A stretch of DNA of 64,000 nt from Hydrogenibacillus schlegelii (GTDB lineage Bacteria; Bacillota; Bacilli; Thermicanales; DSM-22653), in the NCBI RefSeq assembly GCF_001653195.1, contig NZ_JXBB01000002.1, positions 22,445 through 86,444 on the forward strand, in the 5' to 3' direction. This document shows positions 53,927-62,764 of this stretch, in pieces. The notes under the pieces were generated by a model that saw only the letters and a program-made list of their open reading frames with translations, searched no databases and was not told the origin of the DNA. The position numbers and the translations under genes were made by a program. Numbering within the stretch: position 1 is the stretch's first letter; each line of letters begins with the position of its first letter.

Positions 53927-54336
53927 CGTCCGACCTCCCCTCGCAAGGCGTATGTCCCCAGCGCCACCGCCACGAGCGCCCCATCGCCGCCGTACGCCTC
54001 CGCCGTCGCGACGACGAGGCGACGGCCGCGCTTGACGATGCGGGAAGCCGCCACGAGCCGCTCACCGGTGGCCGGGCGCAGGAAGTTGACCTTAAATTCC
54101 GCCGTCACGCTCTGTTGCACGCCGTCCTGATGCGGCGCCGCCGCGTGCCCCATGACGACGTCGAGGAGCGTCGCCACGACGCCGCCGTGGACGATCCCCT
54201 CCATGCTGTTGAAAAACTCCGGCCGAACGACCAGCTCCGCCCGAGCGCCGTCCGGCGTTTCTTCCAAAACGCGAATCCCGAGAAGGCGGTTGAAAGCGTT
54301 CAGGCTTTCGACGCGGTTTCCTGGCTTTTGGACCAC
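53923..54336 (-). CDS. PaaI-type hotdog thioesterase
   Basis: The 137-residue hotdog protein contains LNAFNRLLGIRVLEETPDGARAELVV, then FFNSMEGIVHGGVVATLLDVVMGHAA with the His-Gly-Gly and Asp of the thioesterase active site, and VTAEFKVNFLRPATGERLVAASRIVKRGRRL. It is a second PaaI-like enzyme distinct from the one at 47304. The GTG at 54336 has GGAGGCG seven bases upstream. It probably recycles CoA from phenylacetyl-CoA-type esters. Confidence 0.85.
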   Translation of the reverse strand: MVQKPGNRVESLNAFNRLLGIRVLEETPDGARAELVVRPEFFNSMEGIVHGGVVATLLDVVMGHAAAPHQDGVQQSVTAEFKVNFLRPATGERLVAASRIVKRGRRLVVATAEAYGGDGALVAVALGTYALRGEVGR

Positions 54337-54340
54337 GGCG

Positions 54341-54646
54341 CTACGCCTCCACCTCCGCCAGGTAAAGCGAGACGATCCCCCGGGCAAACGAAATCAAGTC
54401 TTTTCCGGCCGCCCGACCTTCCGGCGAGGCGAGGGCCGCCTCCAGGGCTTCCCGGGAGGAAAAAAGCATCTCCGCGATCAGGTAGACGTCCGAGTCACCG
54501 CCGCCCGGGATCCCGTAGACGCGGTTGACTTCCAGGCGCTGAAGGCCGGGCATCGAGCGAGCGAGAGGGGCGTGGACCTCGCGGTAGTGGCGTTCGAACG
54601 CCTCGACGTCATCGGGCCGACGGTAGACGGCGATCAGCTTGACCAT
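54341..54646 (-). CDS. EthD-family protein
   Basis: The 101-residue ferredoxin-like fold protein starts MVKLIAVYRRPDDVEAFERHYREVHAPLARSMPGL, the EthD/dimeric alpha-beta barrel pattern, and includes AEMLFSSREALEAALASPEG. EthD proteins accompany ring-oxidising and ether-degrading systems without a settled reaction. It lies between the aldehyde dehydrogenase and thioesterase genes and should be cotranscribed with them. Confidence 0.85.
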   Translation of the reverse strand: MVKLIAVYRRPDDVEAFERHYREVHAPLARSMPGLQRLEVNRVYGIPGGGDSDVYLIAEMLFSSREALEAALASPEGRAAGKDLISFARGIVSLYLAEVEA

Positions 54647-54715
54647 GCGTGAAGCTCCTCCTTCTTTCGTCCGGCCCGGTGCCGGGCCGGACGCTTTGGA
54701 TGGTCAAACACCGGA

Positions 54716-56221
54716 TTACAGCTTGAACGGATTCAGCGGTTTGGTGCCGTAGTACATGAGCACGCTTTTGACTTCGGTGTACAGGTCGAGCGCCTCGATG
54801 CCGAGCTCCCGGCCGAAACCCGATTGCTTCGTGCCGCCGAACGGCATGCCGGGAAAAGCGGAAAACGGCGTGTTGACGAGGACGATGCCGGCGCGAATGC
54901 GGTCGGCCATCCGCTTCGCCCGGGCGCCGTCTTTCGTCCAGACGGCCGCCGCGAGACCGTACATCGTGTCGTTGGCGAGGGCGACCGCCTCGTCTTCGGT
55001 GTCAAAAGGCATGACCGTGACGACCGGGCCGAAGATCTCCTCCTGAACCGCCTTCATGCCGTGGTGGACGTCGACGAGGATCGTCGGCGCGTACCAGTAC
55101 CCCCCTTCAAACCCCGGAACGCGAACTTCGCCGCCGCCCAAGACCGCCTGAGCGCCGTCTTCCAAGGCGGAACGGACGTAACCGTCGATCACATCCACCT
55201 GCTCCCGACTGATGACTGCACCGACGTGCGTCTCCGGGTCGAACGGGTTGCCGAGCTTGAGCTTTTTCGCCTTCTCGACGAACCGCGCCATGAATGCGTC
55301 ATAGACCGACCGCTGGACGTAGATGCGGGATCGGGCTTCGCACGATTGGCCGGTGTTATAGAAGATCCCGAACACCGATCCGTCGACCGCCGCATCGAGA
55401 TCTGCATCGTCAAAGATGAGGCTCGGCGACTTCCCGCCGAGTTCGAGCGTCACCTTTTTCAACGAACGGGAGGCGAGCTCCATGATGTGCCGACCGACGG
55501 GCGTTGACCCGGTGAAGGCGATCTTATCGACCTCCGGGTGGGTGACAAGGTAATCGCCGACATCCCGCCCGGAACCGGGAACGACGTTCACGACGCCTTT
55601 CGGCACGCCGGCCTCGGCAGCAATCTCCGCCAGAACGAGGGCGGTCACCGGCGTAAGCGTCGCCGGCTTGACGACGACCGAACAGCCGGCGGCGATCGCC
55701 GGAGCGATTTTCCATGCGGCCATCATCAGGGGATAGTTCCACGGGACGATCTGGGCACAGACGCCGACGGGCTCTCGCTGGGTATAGTTGAAAAAGCCAC
55801 TGGGCATGTTGTTGACGTATCCCCGGTGGCCGACGATGGCACCGGCGTAAAACTCGAAGTCCTCGATCGCCTGCATGATCTGGCCCTGAGCGGCAAAGAG
55901 CGTCTTACCCGTGTTCAAAATTTCCAGTTCCACCAACTCATCGAACCGCTCCCGCATGATCTCGGCGATGCGGTTCAACACTCGCGCCCGCCGCAAGACG
56001 GAAAAGTGGCGCCATTTTCCGTACTCAAACGCCTGCCGCGCCGCCTGAAGGGCCCGGTCGATGTCGGCCCGTCCGGCCCTTGCCACCTCTGCCAGCGGCT
56101 CCCCGCTCGCCGGGTTGTAAACCGTGTAGCGGTTGCCGTCGGCGGCGTCAACCCACTCCCCGTCGATGAACATCGGGTAATACGAACGCCGGTAGCGGTT
56201 GACTTTCTCTGAATCGATCAT
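54716..56221 (-). CDS. NAD(P)-dependent aldehyde dehydrogenase of the phenylacetate island
   Basis: The 501-residue aldehyde dehydrogenase has VPWNYPLMMAAWKIAPAIAAG, FTGSTPVGRHIM (coenzyme), the base Glu in TLELGGKSPSLIF and the nucleophilic Cys in YNTGQSCEARSR near residue 300, with EEIFGPVVTVMPF later. It lacks the C-terminal MaoC/hotdog hydratase domain of PaaZ. It could oxidise the ring-opened semialdehyde (the stand-alone PaaZ-ALDH role) or phenylacetaldehyde. It is the first gene after its own promoter. The ATG at 56221 has AAGGAGG seven bases upstream. Confidence 0.9.
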   Translation of the reverse strand: MIDSEKVNRYRRSYYPMFIDGEWVDAADGNRYTVYNPASGEPLAEVARAGRADIDRALQAARQAFEYGKWRHFSVLRRARVLNRIAEIMRERFDELVELEILNTGKTLFAAQGQIMQAIEDFEFYAGAIVGHRGYVNNMPSGFFNYTQREPVGVCAQIVPWNYPLMMAAWKIAPAIAAGCSVVVKPATLTPVTALVLAEIAAEAGVPKGVVNVVPGSGRDVGDYLVTHPEVDKIAFTGSTPVGRHIMELASRSLKKVTLELGGKSPSLIFDDADLDAAVDGSVFGIFYNTGQSCEARSRIYVQRSVYDAFMARFVEKAKKLKLGNPFDPETHVGAVISREQVDVIDGYVRSALEDGAQAVLGGGEVRVPGFEGGYWYAPTILVDVHHGMKAVQEEIFGPVVTVMPFDTEDEAVALANDTMYGLAAAVWTKDGARAKRMADRIRAGIVLVNTPFSAFPGMPFGGTKQSGFGRELGIEALDLYTEVKSVLMYYGTKPLNPFKL

Positions 56222-56280
56222 CCGCACGCCTCCTTCTTTAAGCGCCGGCCTCCCCTCCGCCGTCGATGCCGACCTTTACA

Positions 56281-56354
56281 ACGTTTTGTTCATATAACGT
56301 TTTTTAAACGTTGTTACGTTAAACAGTATAGTTCCGGTGTTTGAATGTCGTCAA
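56281..56354 (-). promoter_or_regulatory. Promoter and AACGTT operator of the aldehyde dehydrogenase-paaK-paaJ operon
   Basis: On the minus strand TTGACG (56354-56349) and TATACT (56330-56325) are 18 bases apart, right after the E2 stop. Downstream are four ACGTT/AACGT units: TTTAACGTAAC next to the -10, then AACGTT and AACGTT 11 bases apart (56312-56297), and AACGTT at the end. The central part matches the paaA operator in 17 of 20 bases. Confidence 0.78.
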
Positions 56355-56373
56355 GCCGATCTTTTTTCACAAA

Positions 56374-57720
56374 TCATCGCATCGACAAAAAAAGCCGCTC
56401 CGGCTCCCGCACCAGCGACCGCAACGTCTCGACAAAACGGACGGCGTCGGCGCCGTCGAGCACGCGATGATCGAACGAGAGCGAAACCGGCAGAATCGAG
56501 CGAACGACGATCCGGTCGTCCTCGTCGACGACGGGGCGCTTCCGGATCCGGTGAAACGCCAGAATGGCCACCTCCGGCGGGCGGATGATCGGCGTTGCGG
56601 CATACGCTCCGCCGATCGGGCCGACGTTGCTGATGGTAAACGTTCCGCCGGCGATCTCTTTCGGACCAAGCGTCCCCGTCCGGGCTTTTTGCACGAGGTC
56701 CTCGAGCGCCACAGCGATCTCCCGCAGGCTCCGCCCCTCGACGTGCCGGATCACCGGCACGATGAGCCCCTCCGGAGCATCCACCGCGACGCCGATGTGG
56801 TGATGGCGAAACAGCCGGATGATGCCGGCCGCCTCATCCAAGCGGGCATTGAAACGGGGGTGGGCCCGAAGCGCCGTGGAAACGATCTTGATTAAATACG
56901 CCGTGAGTGGAATCGGGGGTTCTAACGCATCCAGCCGGGCCTTTAAGGCGAGAAGCCCGTCCGCCTCCAGCTCATCCAGCTGCGTCACATGCGGGATGGT
57001 CGTCACCGAATGGACCATGTGGCGGGCAATCGCTTCCCGCCGGCCGCGAAACGGAAGCGTCTCCGCTTCTCCGTCGGCTGATCCGAATCCCGCCGCCGGC
57101 CTCTGGGCGATCGGGCGGTCGGCGACCTCTTCCGCTGGGGAATTCGTGACCGAGGGCGTCGGCGGCGACGAGGTTGCCGGCGACCTGGTCGAGAGAACCG
57201 GTATAGCCGCGGCGCGGCGGTCGGCATATCGGCGGACGTCCTCCGGTTCGATGCGGCCGGCCGGACCGCTCCCCGCAACCGCTTCCAAAGGAACGCCGAG
57301 CGTGCGGGCCAGGCGACGGGTGTAAGGGCTGGCCAGAACGGGGCGCTTCGTCAACTCCTTCGCCTCTTCGGCGGTTTTTCCACCCGGCGCATCGGCAGCC
57401 GGCGTGAGTCGTTCAGCCACCCGTTCTCGATCCGCCTCCCGAACGCCAGAGGTGGGCACCGAAGCGTCCGACCGGATCCGGAGGAGGACGTCGCCGACCC
57501 GAACGCTCGTCCCTTCCGGCGCTTCGATCGCCGCGACGATGCCGGAGGTCGGCGCCGGCAGCTCGGCCGTCACTTTGTCCGTCTCGACTTCCACCACCGG
57601 CTGGTCGATCGTTACGCGGTCCCCGACAGCAACGAAATAGCGGAGCACCACGGCTTCCGTGAGCCCTTCGCCGAGGTCGTGCAGGCGGAGGGCAACTTCG
57701 CCCCCGGTTCCGGCGGTCAT
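56374..57720 (-). CDS. 2-oxo-acid dehydrogenase E2 (dihydrolipoyl acyltransferase)
   Basis: The 448-residue acyltransferase has one lipoyl domain (VETDKVTAELPAPTSG, modified Lys near 48), a linker, a peripheral-subunit binding domain near residues 128-165 (ASPYTRRLARTLGV...GPAGRIEPEDV), a Pro/Ser/Ala linker, and the catalytic core ending SFDHRVLDGADAVRF with the active His and Asp. HHHIGVAVDAPEGLIVPVI fits branched-chain-type E2. Its ATG overlaps the E1beta stop by four bases. In this context phenylpyruvate may be the substrate (see findings). Confidence 0.93.
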   Translation of the reverse strand: MTAGTGGEVALRLHDLGEGLTEAVVLRYFVAVGDRVTIDQPVVEVETDKVTAELPAPTSGIVAAIEAPEGTSVRVGDVLLRIRSDASVPTSGVREADRERVAERLTPAADAPGGKTAEEAKELTKRPVLASPYTRRLARTLGVPLEAVAGSGPAGRIEPEDVRRYADRRAAAIPVLSTRSPATSSPPTPSVTNSPAEEVADRPIAQRPAAGFGSADGEAETLPFRGRREAIARHMVHSVTTIPHVTQLDELEADGLLALKARLDALEPPIPLTAYLIKIVSTALRAHPRFNARLDEAAGIIRLFRHHHIGVAVDAPEGLIVPVIRHVEGRSLREIAVALEDLVQKARTGTLGPKEIAGGTFTISNVGPIGGAYAATPIIRPPEVAILAFHRIRKRPVVDEDDRIVVRSILPVSLSFDHRVLDGADAVRFVETLRSLVREPERLFLSMR

Positions 57721-58715
57721 CCGGCCATCACCTCCCGGACGGCCGCCAGCACCTTCTCCGGCGTCGGGAGATACAGATCCTCATACGCCATAAGCGGCAC
57801 CGGCACATCGAAACCGCTTACGCGACGGGGGGGCGCTTTCTGGGCGTAGAACGCTTCATCTTGAATGATCGCCACGATGTGGCTGGCCACCCCCAAGGTG
57901 TCGTGAGCCTCTTGGACGATGACCGCCCGTCCCGTTTTTTCCACCGACCGCGCGATCGCCTGCCGGTCGAGGGGGTAGAGGGTGCGAAGATCGAGAAGTT
58001 CCACGTCGATCCCCGCTTCGGCCGCCATGCGCGACGCCTGCTCCGCCACCGGGACCATCGCGCCCCAGGCGATCACCGTCACGTCCTCCCCCTCCCGGAC
58101 GAGGCGCGCCCGGCCGAGGGGCACCGGCGCCCACCCCGGCGGGACTTCTCCTCGGGCGCTCCGGTAAAGCCGCATCGGCTCGAGGAAAATCACCGGGTCC
58201 GGATCCTCATAAGCGGCTAGCAAAAGCCCCTTGGCGTCTGCGGGCGTCGAAGGGACAGCCACCTTCAGGCCCGGCATGTGCACGAAAAAGGCTTCCGTGC
58301 TGTCCGAATGAATTTCCGGCGCCCGGACGCCGGCGCCGTATGGCGCCCGAATGACGATCGGCACCGAAAACCGCCCCTGGCTTCGCACCCGGAGTCGGGC
58401 AGCGTGCGAAACGATCTGCTCAAAGGCTGGGTAGATGAATCCAAGAAACTGGATTTCGACGATCGGCTTCAGGCCGGCGGCGGCCATGCCGATGGCCGCG
58501 CCGACGAAGCCGGATTCGCCGAGCGGCGTATCGATCACCCGCTGCCCGCCGAACCGCTCGAAAAGCCCCTCCGTCGCGCGAAAGACGCCGCCGTTCACCC
58601 CGACGTCCTCTCCAAGCACGATCGCCCGCTCATCCCGCTCCAAGATCAGATGCAGGGCTTCATTGACGGCCCCGACCAGCGTCATCGTCTTTTGAGCCGC
58701 CTGAATCGACGTCAT
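57717..58715 (-). CDS. 2-oxo-acid dehydrogenase E1 beta subunit
   Basis: The 332-residue transketolase-like subunit contains IVLGEDVGVNGGVFRATEGLFERFG, DTPLGESGFVGAAIGMAAAGLKPIVEIQF (with the Glu that activates the TPP ring), GAGVRAPEIHSDSTEAFFVHMPGLKV and LDLRTLYPLD. It pairs with E1alpha to decarboxylate a 2-oxo acid and load the lipoyl arm of E2. The start at 58715 follows GAGGGGG. The sequence does not by itself separate branched-chain from aromatic substrates. Confidence 0.93.
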   Translation of the reverse strand: MTSIQAAQKTMTLVGAVNEALHLILERDERAIVLGEDVGVNGGVFRATEGLFERFGGQRVIDTPLGESGFVGAAIGMAAAGLKPIVEIQFLGFIYPAFEQIVSHAARLRVRSQGRFSVPIVIRAPYGAGVRAPEIHSDSTEAFFVHMPGLKVAVPSTPADAKGLLLAAYEDPDPVIFLEPMRLYRSARGEVPPGWAPVPLGRARLVREGEDVTVIAWGAMVPVAEQASRMAAEAGIDVELLDLRTLYPLDRQAIARSVEKTGRAVIVQEAHDTLGVASHIVAIIQDEAFYAQKAPPRRVSGFDVPVPLMAYEDLYLPTPEKVLAAVREVMAG

Positions 58716-58731
58716 GGAGATTTCCCCCTCA

Positions 58732-59796
58732 TCAAGCCGGAGCATCAGGAGATTCTGCAAAGACATGCCGGAACAGATCTGCTTCCGAGACCGGAGATGC
58801 GGATTCCATCTCCCGAACCGCCGCCTCGATCTCCGCATCGATCGCTGTGAGCCACCTCGTCTTGGCTTCGGCGTCGAATCGCCCCAGTCGCTCAAGAATC
58901 CGTTCCACGCGGAGAAGCGGATCGCTCTTTTCCCGGAGCCGGTCGCTTTCCGACTGATCCCGGTAGCGCCGGGGATCGTCGGCGGTCGTGTGCGCCCCGT
59001 ACCGCCAGGTCACCGCTTCGATCAAGGCGGGGCCGCCGCCCGATCGGGCGCGCTCGACGGCCGCTTTCGTCGCCGCGTAGACGGCGAAAACATCGTTGCC
59101 GTCCACCCGGATCCCCGGCAGATCATAGCCGAGCGCCCGCTGGGCAATCGTTTTGGACTTCATCTGCTTGTCGAGCGGGGTGGAGATGGCGTAGCCGTTG
59201 TTCTGATTGAAAAAGACGACCGGAACGTTCCAGACGCTGGCCAGATTGAGCGCTTCGTGAAAATCGCCTTCGGAAGTCGCCCCATCGCCAAAGTAGACAA
59301 GGGCGACATGTGGCGTGTTGAGAAATCGCTCGGCGAAGGCCGCTCCGACCGCATGAGGGAGCTGTGTAGCGATCGGCACGCTGGGTGGGAATATCTTCCG
59401 CCCTTCGTTGGGAATGCCGCCTTCGTAGCGCCCCTTCCAGTAGAGGAGAATGCGCCCGAGGGGCTGCCCGAACGTCATCGCCGCCGCGTGATCGCGGTAC
59501 GTCGGAAACAGCCAGTCGCCCGGGCCGAGGGCAAGGGCGCTCCCGACCTGAGCCGCTTCCTGGCCCTCATAGGGCGCATACGTCCCGATCCGTCCCTGCC
59601 GCTGCAGGCTCAAGCACTTCCGGTCGAAGCGGCGGGCCCGAAGCATGTGCCGGTAGGCCGTCTCGATCCACTCCGGAGAAAACCGATCGGCCCACCGCTC
59701 GTCCGTCCACCGCCCCTCTTCATCCACCAGGCGCCAGAGGGGAAAAAGCGCTTCCCCCGATCCTCCCTCGGTAAACGGCGGAGAAAGTTCGAGCAT
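58732..59796 (-). CDS. 2-oxo-acid dehydrogenase E1 alpha subunit
   Basis: The 354-residue TPP-binding subunit has GTYAPYEGQEAAQVGSALALGPGDWLFPTYRDHAAAM near residue 80 and the TPP/Mg motif YFGDGATSEGDFHEALNLASVWNVPVVFFNQNNGYAIS near 160-200. The phosphorylation-loop-like WRYGAHTTADDPRRYRD follows near 270. It fits the BkdA1/PdhA alpha family. AAGGAGGG precedes the ATG at 59796. Only 14 bases follow the phenylalanine dehydrogenase gene, so both are in one transcript. Confidence 0.93.
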   Translation of the reverse strand: MLELSPPFTEGGSGEALFPLWRLVDEEGRWTDERWADRFSPEWIETAYRHMLRARRFDRKCLSLQRQGRIGTYAPYEGQEAAQVGSALALGPGDWLFPTYRDHAAAMTFGQPLGRILLYWKGRYEGGIPNEGRKIFPPSVPIATQLPHAVGAAFAERFLNTPHVALVYFGDGATSEGDFHEALNLASVWNVPVVFFNQNNGYAISTPLDKQMKSKTIAQRALGYDLPGIRVDGNDVFAVYAATKAAVERARSGGGPALIEAVTWRYGAHTTADDPRRYRDQSESDRLREKSDPLLRVERILERLGRFDAEAKTRWLTAIDAEIEAAVREMESASPVSEADLFRHVFAESPDAPA

Positions 59797-59810
59797 CGCG
59801 CCACCCTCCT

Positions 59811-60944
59811 TCATCGCCGGAACCGCCACTTCGGCGGCACATCCGGCCGGTAGCGGACATTGAGCCGCTTTCGCCGTTCCCACCGCTCCCGAACGAGGCG
59901 CTCGGCCGCCTCGACCGTCGTGAGGCCTTCTGCGTCGGACCGCCGGTACACGAACCGGAGCGTCTCCAGCACGACGGAAAGCTTCTGCTCAACCCGCCTC
60001 GGATTGGGGCCGAACAGTTCATCGGCCACCTGGATGAGGCCGCCGGCGTTGGCCAGGTAATCCGGTGCGAAGAGGATGTTTTTCGCCTTTAACGTTTCGG
60101 CAATGCCCGGGTGGGCGAGCGGCTGGTTGGCCGATCCGACGATCGCCCGCACGCGGAGCCGCCGGGCGACTGCTTCGGTGATGACTCCGCCGTAGGCGCA
60201 CGGGACGAACACGTCGGCTTCCGCATCGTAGATTGCCTCCGGGGAAACGATCTGGAACGTTTTGCCGAACGATTCGGCCAGCCGCCGGAACGCGTCGACC
60301 CGTTCCGCCGACGGATCGGCCACGATGAGTCGTCCACCGGCTTCGAGCAGGCGGTGGGCGACCTTCAGACCGACCTTCCCCAGGCCCTGGACGACAAACG
60401 TCCGGTCTTTCAGGTCGCCATCCCCGTCGAGGAACTCAAGCGTCACCCGGATGGCGCCGACGACGCCCTCGGCAGTCGTGACGGACGAATCACCGCTCCC
60501 TCCGTACGCTTCCGGCAGGCCGACGAGATACGGCGTCTCCTGATAGGCGTAGGCGAAATCTTCCGGCCGGGTTCCCATGTCCGTTCCGGTGTAAAATCTT
60601 CCGCCAAGAGCGTGAACCTGCCGCCCAAAGGCGCGAAACAGTTCCGGCGATCGATCTTTTTCCGGATCGCCGATCAAGACGGCCTTGCCGCCGCCGACGT
60701 CCAGATCGGCCGCAACCGCCTTCCACGTCATTCCCCGGGCGAGCCGAAGGGCGTCGAAAAGCGCCGCTTCGAGATCCGGATACGGCGCCATCCGGGTGCC
60801 GCCGAGGGCCGGACCAAGAGAAGTGTCGTGAATGGCGATGATGCCTTTCAGACCGACATCCGGGTCATGGAAAAAGAGAACGTGTTCGTGGTCTCCGATG
60901 GCCGAAAAGAGATCGCCGCGGGCAACCGTCGGCAAATCGAGCAT
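59811..60944 (-). CDS. pdh: Phenylalanine dehydrogenase
   Basis: The 377-residue amino-acid dehydrogenase of the Leu/Phe/Val family has the Gly-rich substrate loop GGTRM, catalytic Lys in GGGKAVLIG and NAD fold VVQGLGKVGLKVAHRLLEAGG. It reads FYTGTDMGT, with Gly where leucine dehydrogenase has ITAEDVGT with Ala. It reads NAGGLIQVADEL, with Leu where leucine dehydrogenase has NAGGVINVADEL. YGGSGDSS and a C-terminal PKW also follow Bacillus phenylalanine dehydrogenase as I recall it. It deaminates L-Phe to phenylpyruvate with NAD. The ATG at 60944 follows AAAGGAGG. The genes for a 2-oxo-acid dehydrogenase come directly after it. Confidence 0.85.
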   Translation of the reverse strand: MLDLPTVARGDLFSAIGDHEHVLFFHDPDVGLKGIIAIHDTSLGPALGGTRMAPYPDLEAALFDALRLARGMTWKAVAADLDVGGGKAVLIGDPEKDRSPELFRAFGRQVHALGGRFYTGTDMGTRPEDFAYAYQETPYLVGLPEAYGGSGDSSVTTAEGVVGAIRVTLEFLDGDGDLKDRTFVVQGLGKVGLKVAHRLLEAGGRLIVADPSAERVDAFRRLAESFGKTFQIVSPEAIYDAEADVFVPCAYGGVITEAVARRLRVRAIVGSANQPLAHPGIAETLKAKNILFAPDYLANAGGLIQVADELFGPNPRRVEQKLSVVLETLRFVYRRSDAEGLTTVEAAERLVRERWERRKRLNVRYRPDVPPKWRFRR

Positions 60945-60966
60945 CTCGGCGCCTCCTTTCGCTTGG

Positions 60967-61761
60967 TTAGGCCAGCACCGCCCGATCCGTGTCAAGCATG
61001 CTTCCGCGGACGCGCTCAAAAGATTGAAGCAATCTTTCGACGGTCAGAGACCGCTTCGCCTCCCCTTCGTAGGTGAGGATCACCTCGCCCTCGTCCATCA
61101 TGATCAGCCGGTCGCCCATCTCGATCGCCTGCTTCATGTTGTGGGTGACCATGAGGGCGGTGAGCTTAAGCTCCCGGATCAAACCGACGGTGAGCTCCGA
61201 CACCCAGGCGGCCCGTTTTGGATCGAGGGCGGCGGTGTGTTCATCGAGCAAAAGCAACTTGGGCCGGCAGAGCGTCGCCATAAGGAGCGCCAGCGCCTGC
61301 CGTTCTCCGCCGGAGAGGGCACCGACCTTGACGCCGAGGCGGTTTTCCAGGCCGATGCCGAGCTGGCGCACCCTTTCTCGAAACGCCTGACGGCGTTCAT
61401 CGGTCACACCTCGGCGAAAGGTTCTACGTCCGTCCCGCGCAAGCGCCAGCGCCAGGTTTTCCTCGATGGTCATGTTGGGCGCCGTCCCGGCGGCCGGATC
61501 TTGGAACACCCGGGCGATCCAGCGGGACCGGCGGTGTTCCGGCCAATCGGTGATGTCCGTTCCGTCGAGGACGATGTGCCCTTCGTCCGGGGTGATCGTT
61601 CCGGCAATGACGTTGAGGAGCGTCGATTTTCCGGCGCCGTTGGAGCCGATGATCGTAACCAGCTCGCCTTCCCGAACGTCCAGGTCGATTCCTTTTAACG
61701 CCGCCTTCTCGTCCGACGTCCCGGCGTTATAGATCTTGGAGACGCCCACCAGGCGAAGCAC
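60967..61761 (-). CDS. ABC transporter ATP-binding protein (TrpZ-like)
   Basis: The 264-residue ATPase has Walker A IIGSNGAGKST near residue 38, the Q-loop ARVFQDPAAGTAPNMTIEENLALAL, signature GALSGGERQAL near 150, Walker B PKLLLLDEHTAALDP, and the H-loop VTHNMKQAIEMGDRLIMMDEG. The wording AAGTAPNMTIEEN and DEHTAALDP is typical of ATPases paired with ABC_sub_bind binding proteins. The GTG start overlaps the permease gene by 35 bases and has AAGGAGGAG upstream. It energises uptake through the permease at 61727. Confidence 0.9.
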   Translation of the reverse strand: MLRLVGVSKIYNAGTSDEKAALKGIDLDVREGELVTIIGSNGAGKSTLLNVIAGTITPDEGHIVLDGTDITDWPEHRRSRWIARVFQDPAAGTAPNMTIEENLALALARDGRRTFRRGVTDERRQAFRERVRQLGIGLENRLGVKVGALSGGERQALALLMATLCRPKLLLLDEHTAALDPKRAAWVSELTVGLIRELKLTALMVTHNMKQAIEMGDRLIMMDEGEVILTYEGEAKRSLTVERLLQSFERVRGSMLDTDRAVLA

Positions 61762-62713
61762 CGACTTCTCCTCCTTCCGACGGAAGCGGTCGAAGGATCC
61801 GCGACGCCGGTTTGGCTTTCGTCATCTTTCGGCCGCCGCGCCACTCGGGCAGGACGAGCGCCAAAATAACGATCAGCGCGGTGATAAGCTTGACGTCGCC
61901 GGTTTCCAAAAACCGCGCCCGAAGCGCCAAGGCGATGATGATCCGGTAGAGAACGGCCCCCGCGATCACCGCTGCCGTCAAGCGGTGAAGTGACGTCTGG
62001 CGAAACAGCGTTTCCCCGATGATGACCGAAGCCAGGCCGACGACGATCATCCCGATGCCCATCCCGATATCGGCAAAGCCGCCGTATTGGGCCATGAGGG
62101 CGCCGGCAAACGCCACGTACGCGTTGGACACCGCGAGACCGAGCACGATGAAGCGGCGGGTGTCGCCCGAAAAACTCCGCACCATCCGGGGGCTGTCGCC
62201 GGTCGCCCGGACCGCCAAGCCGATTTCAGTTTTTAAAAACCAGTCCAGGATCAACTTCATCGCCAGGACCATCAGACCGAGGACGAAGAGCACGATGAGG
62301 TGATCGGCGCCCGGGACGACGGTCTGTAGCCGCTCTGTCCAAGGAGCGAGATCGGTCCACATGGTGCGTTGATGAAGGAGCGGAATGTTCGGCCGGCCCA
62401 TGATGCGTAGATTGATCGAATAAAGAGCGATCATCATCAAAATGCCGGAAAGGAGCGGATTGATCTTGCCCCACGCGTGCAGTACGCCGGTGATCAGGCC
62501 GGCGGTCGCTCCGGCGACAAACGCCGCCAGGTTGGCCGTCCAGGGAGAAACGCCGTAGACGACCAGGATCGATGCCAGAGCTGCGCCGGTGACAAAACTG
62601 CCGTCGACGGTCAAGTCCGGAAAGTTCAACACCCGAAACGAAAGGTACACGCCGAGCGCCATCACGCCGAAGATGAGTCCGGCTTCAACGGCGCCGATCA
62701 GTGCCGCCGCCAT
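61727..62713 (-). CDS. ABC transporter permease (TrpY-like)
   Basis: The 328-residue permease has eight to nine helices, of the branched-chain/ribose permease type. It begins GAVEAGLIFGVMALGVYLSFRVLNFPDLTVDGSFVTGAAL and has VRATGDSPRMVRSFSGDTRRFIVLGLAVSNAYVAFAGALMAQYGGFADIGMGIGMIVVGLASVIIG (residues about 170-235), the pattern of permeases linked to tryptophan/tyrosine-type uptake systems. A basic cytoplasmic tail follows. The gene overlaps that of the ATPase and lies 51 bases after the binding-protein gene. Confidence 0.9.
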   Translation of the reverse strand: MAAALIGAVEAGLIFGVMALGVYLSFRVLNFPDLTVDGSFVTGAALASILVVYGVSPWTANLAAFVAGATAGLITGVLHAWGKINPLLSGILMMIALYSINLRIMGRPNIPLLHQRTMWTDLAPWTERLQTVVPGADHLIVLFVLGLMVLAMKLILDWFLKTEIGLAVRATGDSPRMVRSFSGDTRRFIVLGLAVSNAYVAFAGALMAQYGGFADIGMGIGMIVVGLASVIIGETLFRQTSLHRLTAAVIAGAVLYRIIIALALRARFLETGDVKLITALIVILALVLPEWRGGRKMTKAKPASRILRPLPSEGGEVGASPGGRLQDL

Positions 62714-62764
62714 CCCCTTCCCCCATTTCAGGCAGTGTTCATATCGCTTCCGATATTCGGGAAC

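Noticed and set aside
56374..59796. Labelling the E1/E2 genes simply as branched-chain (bkd) or pyruvate dehydrogenase
   Set aside because: Motifs do not separate these; the adjacent phenylalanine dehydrogenase and paa genes make an aromatic substrate at least as likely, so a neutral name was used.
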